This document shows, piece after piece, positions 7,740-13,805 of a stretch of 64,000 bases of DNA; positions within the stretch are counted from its first letter, which is position 1; each line of letters starts with the position of its first letter. The notes beneath the pieces are model-generated. The model was not told the origin of the DNA and did no database searches. It worked only from the letters and a program-made list of their open reading frames with translations. The position numbers and the translations under genes are program-made. The DNA lies in the NCBI RefSeq assembly GCF_016918935.1, contig NZ_JAFFOB010000005.1:310001-374000 (forward strand), in the 5' to 3' direction. The DNA is from Roseitranquillus sediminis (GTDB lineage Bacteria > Pseudomonadota > Alphaproteobacteria > Rhodobacterales > Rhodobacteraceae).

Positions 7740-8734
7740 GCTGGCAGCGCGTCCACGAGTCGCCCCGCACCCTGGCGGTAGGGATCCACCGTGGGCAGGC
7801 CCATCCGCTTTTCGGTCGCCTCGAGGTGCGCCAGAGCCTCCTCCTCGCCGAGGGCGGCCGTGTTGACGGCAATGCCCACGACCTCGACGTCCGGGTTCAC
7901 GATGCGCGCGAGGCGCAGCGAGACTTCCCGCAGCTCCTCCAGCGAAGGCAACTTATAGTGCGGCAGACCACGCATGTGCGTGCGGGTCGGCTCGTGGCAG
8001 AGGATCAGCGCGTCGGGCTGGCCGCCGTGGATCAGCGCCAGCGTCACGCCGCTGAACGAGGGGTGGAACAGGCTGCCCTGCCCCTCGATCAGGTCCCAAT
8101 GGTCGGCGTCATTGTCGGGCGTCAGCCACTCCACCGCGCCTGCCATGAAGTCGGCCACCACGGCATCGAGCGGAACGCCCTCGCCCGTGATAAGGATTCC
8201 GGTCTGGCCGGTCGCGCGGAACGTGGCACGCATGCCGCGCTCGCGCATCGTCCGGTCGAGCGCCAGCGCGGTGTACATCTTGCCGATCGAGCAGTCGGTG
8301 CCGACCGCGAGGCACCGCTTGCCGCTGCGGCGCGCGCCGGTCGCGATCGGATAACGCTGCGGCGGCAGGCGCACGTCGTGAAGCTTCCGGCCATGATTGC
8401 GCGCCGCCTCAACCAGGTCCGGCTCGTCGCGCAGGAGGTGGTGCAGCCCGCTGGCGAGGTCGTAGCCCAGTGCCAGCGCCTGCCGCAGCACCGGCTTCCA
8501 TGCCTCGGCTATCGTGCCGCCGCGGTTGGCCACGCCGATCACCAGCGTCTTCGCGCCGGCTTGCAGCCCCTGCTCCAGCGTCATCTCGTCGAGGCCGAGG
8601 TCGGCCTTGCATCCCGGCAGCCGCAGTTGCCCGAGGGCGTTATCGGGCCGCCAGTCGCGAATGCCCTGCGCAACCTTGGCGGCGAGCCGATCGGGCGCGT
8701 CGCCCAGGAACAGCAGATATGGTGTCTCGATCAT
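7736..8734 (-). CDS. dgcN: D-glutamate N-acetyltransferase DgcN (DUF1611)
   Basis: 332 residues, full length for DUF1611. A P-loop-like motif GTDCSIGKMYTALAL lies at about residues 145-160. The second half holds the DLIEGQGSLFHPSFSG block and the HEPTRTHMRGLPHYKLPSLEEL block diagnostic of the family. DgcN homologues in marine proteobacteria N-acetylate D-glutamate before racemisation by DgcA, encoded immediately downstream here with a 4-bp overlap. ATG 8734 heads the operon and is divergent from the malyl-CoA lyase, with an inverted repeat between them. Older annotations call this family a P-loop ATPase of unknown function. Confidence 0.83.
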   Translation of the reverse strand: MIETPYLLFLGDAPDRLAAKVAQGIRDWRPDNALGQLRLPGCKADLGLDEMTLEQGLQAGAKTLVIGVANRGGTIAEAWKPVLRQALALGYDLASGLHHLLRDEPDLVEAARNHGRKLHDVRLPPQRYPIATGARRSGKRCLAVGTDCSIGKMYTALALDRTMRERGMRATFRATGQTGILITGEGVPLDAVVADFMAGAVEWLTPDNDADHWDLIEGQGSLFHPSFSGVTLALIHGGQPDALILCHEPTRTHMRGLPHYKLPSLEELREVSLRLARIVNPDVEVVGIAVNTAALGEEEALAHLEATEKRMGLPTVDPYRQGAGRLVDALPA

Positions 8735-8792
8735 GTGCGCAGCATCTGCGGACCGAAAAGCACATGCAAGCCTTCGCCGCGTCTGCGAGGCC

Positions 8793-8818
8793 GATGTTGC
8801 GCCGCAGCGCGCAACATC
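8793..8818. promoter_or_regulatory. Inverted repeat between dgcN and mcl1, candidate operator
   Basis: Perfect 10-base arms GATGTTGCGC and GCGCAACATC separated by 6 bases, centred in the 132-bp gap between two divergent genes. The symmetry and location suit a dimeric regulator controlling either or both genes. No run of T follows on either strand, so it does not look like a terminator. The regulator is unknown; none is encoded next to it. Confidence 0.4.
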
Positions 8819-8866
8819 ATAACTCTGAGCGCACACGACATGATGGAATGTTGCCGGAGACCCCCC

Positions 8867-9880
8867 ATGAGCTTCCGCGTCCAACCGCAGCCGCCCGCAC
8901 GACCAAACCGCTGCCAGCTCTTCGGGCCCGGCTCACGGCCACAGATCTTCGAGAAGATGGCGGCGAGCGCCGCGGACGTCGTCAACCTCGACCTCGAGGA
9001 CAGCGTGGCGCCCGACGACAAGGCCGAGGCTCGGCGCAGTGTCATCGCGGCCACCCGCGACGTGGATTGGGGACGCAAGACGCTGAGCGTGCGGATCAAC
9101 GGGCTCGACACGCCGTGGTGGTATCGCGACGTCGTCGACCTGCTGGAGCAGGCGGACGAGCGGCTGGACCTCATCATGATTCCCAAGGTGGGCTGCGCGG
9201 CCGACCTCTATGCCGTCGATGCGCTGGTAAGCGCCATCGAGGCCGCCAACGGCCGCCATAAGCGCCTCGGCTTCGAGGTCATCATTGAGACCGCAGCCGG
9301 AATCACTCATGTCGCGGAGATCGCCGCCGCCTCGCCCCGGCTGCAGGCGATGAGCCTCGGCGCCGCCGACTTCGCGGCCTCGATGGGGATGCAGACCACC
9401 GGCATCGGCGGCACGCAGGAGAACTACTACATGCTCCACGAAGGCCAGCGCCATTGGCCGGACCCGTGGCACTGGGCGCAGGCGGCCATCGTGGCGGCGT
9501 GCCGCACCCATGGCGTACTGCCGGTCGACGGCCCCTTTGGCGACTTCTCCGACGACAATGGATTCCGGGCGCAGGCACGGCGGTCGGCGACGCTCGGGAT
9601 GGTCGGCAAGTGGGCGATCCACCCGAAGCAGGTGGCGCTGGCCAACGAAGTCTTCACCCCCTCGGACAAGGCGGTCGCCGAGGCGCGCGGCATTCTCCAC
9701 GCGATGGAGGTGGCCAAGCGCAGCGGTCAGGGCGCGGCGGTCTTCGATGGCCGGCTCGTCGATCTCGCCTCAATTCGGCAGGCCGAGGTGGTGGTCCGGC
9801 AGGCCGAAATGATCGCCGGCGGACACCGCGAGGCAGCGGAGCCGCAGCGTCTTAACCCGGAGCTTACCACGCGGCCGTAG
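8867..9880 (+). CDS. mcl1: L-malyl-CoA/beta-methylmalyl-CoA lyase
   Basis: CitE-like (beta/alpha)8 lyase, 337 residues. It is nearly identical in feel to Rhodobacter Mcl1 through long blocks such as RPNRCQLFGPGSRP, NLDLEDSVAPDDKAEAR, SVRINGLDTPWWYRD and ADFAASMGMQTTGIGGTQ. It reversibly cleaves malyl-CoA to acetyl-CoA and glyoxylate and methylmalyl-CoA to propionyl-CoA and glyoxylate, as used in the ethylmalonyl-CoA pathway for acetate assimilation. The Mg-binding acidic residues lie in DLEDS and the FEVIIETAAG strand. The start is ATG 8867; the frame continues open upstream but is there antisense to dgcN. About 20 extra C-terminal residues follow the usual end. Confidence 0.93.
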   Translation: MSFRVQPQPPARPNRCQLFGPGSRPQIFEKMAASAADVVNLDLEDSVAPDDKAEARRSVIAATRDVDWGRKTLSVRINGLDTPWWYRDVVDLLEQADERLDLIMIPKVGCAADLYAVDALVSAIEAANGRHKRLGFEVIIETAAGITHVAEIAAASPRLQAMSLGAADFAASMGMQTTGIGGTQENYYMLHEGQRHWPDPWHWAQAAIVAACRTHGVLPVDGPFGDFSDDNGFRAQARRSATLGMVGKWAIHPKQVALANEVFTPSDKAVAEARGILHAMEVAKRSGQGAAVFDGRLVDLASIRQAEVVVRQAEMIAGGHREAAEPQRLNPELTTRP

Positions 9881-9921
9881 AGCTTCCGGCGACGAGAACG
9901 GCGCTGGAAAGGGCACGGGTT

Positions 9922-10098
9922 TTGACACTGACTGCGCAGAACCTTTTCGACTTCGTGAGCACGATCGCCGTGCTCGCGCTGCTGGCGGTGCCGTTCGGCG
10001 TGGCGCTGCGCCGTGTCCAGTCCTCTATGCGGCGAAGGCGGGCGGGCGCAACCGGGTCCGTTTCCACGCCGACGGGTCCTGTCAGCCGGAACCGGTAG
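9922..10098 (+). CDS. Possible 58-residue single-span membrane protein
   Basis: Tentative. A TTG-start frame 40 bp after mcl1 with GGAAAGG upstream encodes one hydrophobic segment (STIAVLALLAVPFGVAL, residues about 13-29) followed by a very basic tail (RRVQSSMRRRRAG). This is a plausible inner-membrane mini-protein, cytoplasmic tail by the positive-inside rule. There is no recognisable family and an antisense frame is also open, so it may be chance. Confidence 0.3.
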   Translation: MTLTAQNLFDFVSTIAVLALLAVPFGVALRRVQSSMRRRRAGATGSVSTPTGPVSRNR

Positions 10099-10116
10099 CT
10101 CTCGCCGCATGACCTG

Positions 10117-10392
10117 TCACTGCGCCAGGACGAGGCGCATCAACGTGCTGGCGAAGAGACAGGCGTAGCCGAGATAGAGGCAGAGCTCGTCCATGCGGTG
10201 CCAACGGGTCGCTCGCCGCGCCCGCTCCTCACGCAGGCGGCGGGCGACACGACGAAGGCCGGGCCCGTCGTCGCCCCCGATCAGCAGCCGCTCGATGCGG
10301 TCGAGGCGCTTCTTGCGCCGGTTCACGGCCATCGTCGGCACGGCGAGGATTGCGATGCCGACGAAGCCGATCAGGTTGATCCAGAACTCCAC
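10117..10392 (-). CDS. Two-span membrane protein of unknown function
   Basis: 91 residues with one hydrophobic helix near the N-terminus (INLIGFVGIAILAVPTMAV), a strongly basic central loop (RRKKRLDRIERL, then RRVARRLREERARRATR), and a second helix (YLGYACLFASTLMRLVLA) at the end. The GTG start sits in the sequence TAGTG that ends the XRE gene, so the two are translationally coupled. No family recognised. Its place at the end of a toxin-antitoxin-like operon is unusual. Confidence 0.65.
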   Translation of the reverse strand: MEFWINLIGFVGIAILAVPTMAVNRRKKRLDRIERLLIGGDDGPGLRRVARRLREERARRATRWHRMDELCLYLGYACLFASTLMRLVLAQ

Positions 10393-10733
10393 TAGACGGC
10401 TATCGCGTGCGCCTCCTGCACATGCTCAGGCGGCGCGTCGGCGGGGTCGGAGTGGCTGAGCAGCACCACGCGCCCGCAGCCGCGCAGGTAGGCGTGGATC
10501 GTCGAGAGGTCCGGCAGCGGCCCCGTCGCATCCTCCATGCGTGAGATCTGCGGCTGGCTCATGCCCGCGCGCTCGGCCAGCGCCTTTTGCGTAAGCCTCG
10601 CCTCGCGCCGCGCCGCGCGCAGCCAGAGCGCCAGTCGCCGCTTGGACGCGTGGGCGTTCCAGCTGCGATTCAACGCCGGATCGCGCTCCAGCATCCCGCG
10701 GGCGAAGCCGGTCGTGGCGTTCAAGTCTCCCAT
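10392..10733 (-). CDS. XRE-family helix-turn-helix regulator, likely antitoxin
   Basis: 113 residues. An HTH_3 fold is visible at residues about 40-75: ARLTQKALAERAGMSQPQISRME, the usual helix-turn-helix with the S-Q-P recognition helix. The start overlaps the upstream gene by 13 bp. In HigBA-type systems the toxin is encoded first and the XRE antitoxin second, which matches this order; the antitoxin would bind the toxin and repress the operon. A plain regulator of the small membrane protein downstream is an alternative. Confidence 0.8.
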   Translation of the reverse strand: MGDLNATTGFARGMLERDPALNRSWNAHASKRRLALWLRAARREARLTQKALAERAGMSQPQISRMEDATGPLPDLSTIHAYLRGCGRVVLLSHSDPADAPPEHVQEAHAIAV

Positions 10734-11086
10734 ATCGCGCTCCTCAGGTTGAAATGCCGCGACACCAAAGCCCGCGCCGCGGCGCAGGGATCCGTGCCGG
10801 CGATGCCGTGGATCGTCACCGGCCGGCCGGCGGCTCGGGTGTCGACCGAGACCAGAAGCCGCGCCCGACCGCAGCCGCTGGCGCGAAGGGCAAAGACCTC
10901 ATGCCGACCGTCGAGCATCCCGCACCGCTCCTCCGCCTCGGGATCCGCCTGCGCGAGTTCCTCTGCCAGCGCGATCATGTTCTCCTGGCACCGCTCCGAC
11001 AGACCCTTGAGTGCCCGGTAGATCTCCTCGTCACAGCCGTCGGCGGCCGTGACGCTCCGCGCGTCCTCCTGAAATATAGCATCCAT
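10721..11086 (-). CDS. Putative HigB/RelE-like toxin partner of the XRE gene
   Basis: 121 residues, weakly recognised. ATG 11086 begins protein-like sequence; an upstream in-frame ATG at 11170 would run into accA. The N-terminal half is helical and acidic ([26 protein letters not shown]). The second half ([22 protein letters not shown]) recalls the core strands of phage Gp49/HigB toxins, where a basic strand pair carries the RNase site. The 13-bp overlap with the following XRE gene supports a two-gene module. The identity rests mostly on context. Confidence 0.5.
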   Translation of the reverse strand: MDAIFQEDARSVTAADGCDEEIYRALKGLSERCQENMIALAEELAQADPEAEERCGMLDGRHEVFALRASGCGRARLLVSVDTRAAGRPVTIHGIAGTDPCAAARALVSRHFNLRSAIWET

Positions 11087-11168
11087 GTTATGTTTTGCAA
11101 TGCCTCCCACGCCATGCGATAGCCCCGGATACCCCGGCCGGATGGCTGCCCGCAAAGAGTTCCTGCCC

Positions 11169-12131
11169 ATGACCCACTATCTCGACTTCGAAAAGCCGCT
11201 GGCGGAGATCGAGGGCAAGGCCGAGGAATTGCGCGCCCTCGCACGGCAGAACGAGGGCATGGACGTCGAGAAGGAAGCACGCGGCCTCGACAAGAAGGCG
11301 CACGACATCCTGCGCGACCTTTACAAGAACCTCGACCCCTGGCGGAAGGCGCAGGTGGCGCGGCATCCGGGGCGGCCGCACTGCCGCGACTACATCGCCG
11401 AGCTCTTCACCGAATGGACGCCGCTGGCCGGCGACCGCGCCTTTGCCGAAGACGACGCCGTCATGGGCGGCCTCGCGCGGCTCGATGGCCGTCCGGTCGT
11501 GGTGATCGGCCACGAGAAGGGGCACGACACCGCAACCCGCATTGCGCGCAACTTCGGCATGGCCCGGCCCGAAGGTTACCGCAAGGCGGTCCGGCTGATG
11601 AGCCTCGCGAGCCGCTTCCGCCTGCCGGTCGTGACGCTGGTCGACACGCCTGGCGCCTATCCGGGCAAGGGCGCGGAGGAGCGCGGCCAGAGCGAGGCGA
11701 TCGCGCGGGCGACGCAGAAGTGCCTGCAGATCGGCGTGCCGCTCGTCTCGGTCGTCATCGGCGAGGGCGGATCGGGCGGCGCGGTGGCATTCGCCACGGC
11801 GGACCGCGTGGCCATGCTGGAGCACTCGATCTACTCGGTCATCAGCCCCGAAGGCTGCGCCTCGATCCTCTGGAAGGATGCGGAGCGCACGCGCGACGCG
11901 GCGCAGGCGCTGCGGCTGACGGCGCAGGACCTGCTGAAGCTGAAGGTGATCGACCGGATCATCGACGAGCCCCTCGGCGGCGCCCACCGCGACCCGCGCG
12001 CAGCCATGCGTGCGGTCGGCTCGGCGGTGGGCGATGCGCTCGCCGAGCTCGAGGCGGAGAAGCCCGGCGCGCTCGTCCGCAAGCGGCGCGAGAAGTTCCT
12101 CCGCATGGGTGAGACCGCGCTCCCGGCCTGA
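11169..12131 (+). CDS. accA: Acetyl-CoA carboxylase carboxyltransferase subunit alpha
   Basis: Cytoplasmic subunit of the AccA2D2 carboxyltransferase that makes malonyl-CoA for fatty acid synthesis. 320 residues, full length. Signature segments: [16 protein letters not shown] at the N-terminus, [21 protein letters not shown] (substrate region), [17 protein letters not shown] and [15 protein letters not shown]. The ATG 11169 start gives the standard [11 protein letters not shown]-terminus; a longer frame from 11085 would overlap the toxin-like gene. It converges with the zinc-ribbon gene after only 5 bp. Confidence 0.96.
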   Translation: MTHYLDFEKPLAEIEGKAEELRALARQNEGMDVEKEARGLDKKAHDILRDLYKNLDPWRKAQVARHPGRPHCRDYIAELFTEWTPLAGDRAFAEDDAVMGGLARLDGRPVVVIGHEKGHDTATRIARNFGMARPEGYRKAVRLMSLASRFRLPVVTLVDTPGAYPGKGAEERGQSEAIARATQKCLQIGVPLVSVVIGEGGSGGAVAFATADRVAMLEHSIYSVISPEGCASILWKDAERTRDAAQALRLTAQDLLKLKVIDRIIDEPLGGAHRDPRAAMRAVGSAVGDALAELEAEKPGALVRKRREKFLRMGETALPA

Positions 12132-12136
12132 GCCGC

Positions 12137-12913
12137 TCAGCCCTCGCCGAAACGCTCCAGAAGATCCGCAACGGCACGGGCCGAGCCGTCAATCGCCCGG
12201 TCGACCTGCGTCCGCACGTCGTTCGCCAGCTCCACGTAAGCAGCGAGGAACGGTCGCGCCTGCGGCACCCGCTCGGCCAGCGCTGGCGCCCCGGCGTAGA
12301 GACCGACGACCAGCACCATAGCGATGAGCACGAGCATCAGGCCGATGCCGAAGCCGCCGCGGCCCCGCGGCGTCTCATCCGAGGGCCGCAGCTCGGCGGC
12401 GCGCGAGGACGTGGCCCGCAGCGTCGCGTTGATTGCATCGGCATCCGGCAGCGGGCCGCTCTCGGTCCGCGGCCGAGCGATGCGGCGCGGCGTGATCCGG
12501 CCGGGGGGCAGATCGAGGTCGGGCTGCACTTCCAGGCGCCCCTGCTCCCGGCGGACCCGCGCCTCACGCGCGGCCTCCTCCCGCAGGAGCGCCCGCACCT
12601 CCTCGGCGATCGGCCGGCGCGGCAGGTCGGGGTTGGGCGCCTCATCGTCCGACGTCTCCGCCTCCGTCCCGGCCGGCGTGGGCGGCTCAACCTCCAGCGC
12701 GGGCGGGGCGGCTCGTGCCGGCGGCGCGACTTCTTCCGACGGGGGCGCCTCTGCAGTTTGCGGCTCCGGCGGCGGAGTGGCGGCGGCGGGTTCCGGCCGC
12801 GCATGCCAGGTCCGCTCGCAGGCCGAGCACTGCACGGTCCGGCCCGACTCGGGGACGAGGCTGGCGTCGACCTCGTAGATCGCGCCGCAGTTCGGGCATG
12901 TCAGGCGTATCAC
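12137..12913 (-). CDS. Zinc-ribbon (MJ0042-type) membrane protein
   Basis: 258 residues. The N-terminus holds a zinc ribbon with cysteines 6, 9, 29 and 32 (CPNC...CSAC), as in the MJ0042/zinc_ribbon_5 domain. A long Pro/Ala/Glu-rich linker follows, then a single membrane helix at about residues 188-208 (IGLMLVLIAMVLVVGLYAG) and a C-terminal segment. This layout is common in alphaproteobacteria, where the ribbon is cytoplasmic and the C-terminus periplasmic. GTG start. Molecular role not known. Confidence 0.8.
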   Translation of the reverse strand: MIRLTCPNCGAIYEVDASLVPESGRTVQCSACERTWHARPEPAAATPPPEPQTAEAPPSEEVAPPARAAPPALEVEPPTPAGTEAETSDDEAPNPDLPRRPIAEEVRALLREEAAREARVRREQGRLEVQPDLDLPPGRITPRRIARPRTESGPLPDADAINATLRATSSRAAELRPSDETPRGRGGFGIGLMLVLIAMVLVVGLYAGAPALAERVPQARPFLAAYVELANDVRTQVDRAIDGSARAVADLLERFGEG

Positions 12914-13046
12914 GCGCTACTCCGGATCGCTTCGCGCGCCGACTCTAGGCCGCGCTGCCGGTGGACGAAAGCCGATGCGCGGCTCTCGCGCCTCGCCATT
13001 TGCGTCGAACCCGCTATCGTCGCGCCGAGACGCAGGGAGGACAGAC

Positions 13047-13805
13047 GTGGTTTCCGACGCCTTCCAGTGGGTCCGCTCGCTGGTTTTCATCGTGCAGATG
13101 TATCTCGTAATGGCGCTGATGGCGCTGGCCTACGCGCCCCTCGTTCTTCTCGACGAGGAGTGGGCCTTCCGCGCGGTCCACGCCTATTGCCGTTATGTCC
13201 GGTGGAGCGCGCGCGTCATCATCGGGCTTAGGTCCGAGATCCGCGGCGTGCCGCCGTCGGACGAGGTCGTGATCGCGGCCAAGCACCAGTCCTTCTTCGA
13301 CATCATCATGATCGTCAGCGCGATCCCGCGACCAAAGTTCATCATGAAGAAGGAGCTGACGCGCACGCCCTTCGTCGGCTGGTACGCCCGCAAGATCGGC
13401 TGTGTCCCGGTGGACCGCGGGCGGCGGGGCCACGCGATCCAGAAGATGATTGAGGATGTCGGACGCGGCCAGCTGCGGCCCGGGCAGCTCATCATCTATC
13501 CGCAGGGCACGCGCGTCGCGCCGGGCCAGCCGGCGCCCTACAAGATCGGCACCGCAATCCTCTATGAGCAGCTCGGGCAGGACTGCGTTCCGGTCGCCAC
13601 CAATGTGGGGGTCTTCTGGCCCAGGCGCAGCATCCTCCGCCGTCCGGGCCTGGCGGTAGTGGAATTCCTCCCGCGGATCGCGCCGGGTCTCCGCAATGCG
13701 GACTTCATGCGGCGGCTCGAGGCTCAGATCGAAGGCGCTTCGGACCGGCTGATGGAGGAGGCGGGCTTCTCGCTCATCGAGGCGCGGCCGCCCCAGACGA
13801 CCTAG
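13047..13805 (+). CDS. plsC: 1-acyl-sn-glycerol-3-phosphate acyltransferase
   Basis: Membrane acyltransferase making phosphatidic acid from lysophosphatidic acid. 252 residues with a hydrophobic N-terminal helix (LVFIVQMYLVMALMALAYAPL). Acyltransferase motif I is KHQSFFDI (H-x4-D variant), and the substrate-binding motif is YPQGTR, the form usual in alphaproteobacterial PlsC. GTG 13047 is chosen because GGAGG lies 7 bases upstream; an ATG at 12975 has no such site. The 3' end overlaps the convergent DUF4175 gene by 4 bp. Confidence 0.88.
   Translation: MVSDAFQWVRSLVFIVQMYLVMALMALAYAPLVLLDEEWAFRAVHAYCRYVRWSARVIIGLRSEIRGVPPSDEVVIAAKHQSFFDIIMIVSAIPRPKFIMKKELTRTPFVGWYARKIGCVPVDRGRRGHAIQKMIEDVGRGQLRPGQLIIYPQGTRVAPGQPAPYKIGTAILYEQLGQDCVPVATNVGVFWPRRSILRRPGLAVVEFLPRIAPGLRNADFMRRLEAQIEGASDRLMEEAGFSLIEARPPQTT

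Noticed and set aside
7826-8866. In-frame upstream extension of mcl1 by 347 codons
   Set aside because: The extension is antisense to dgcN and lacks homology; Rhodobacter Mcl1 begins at the MSFR methionine at 8867.
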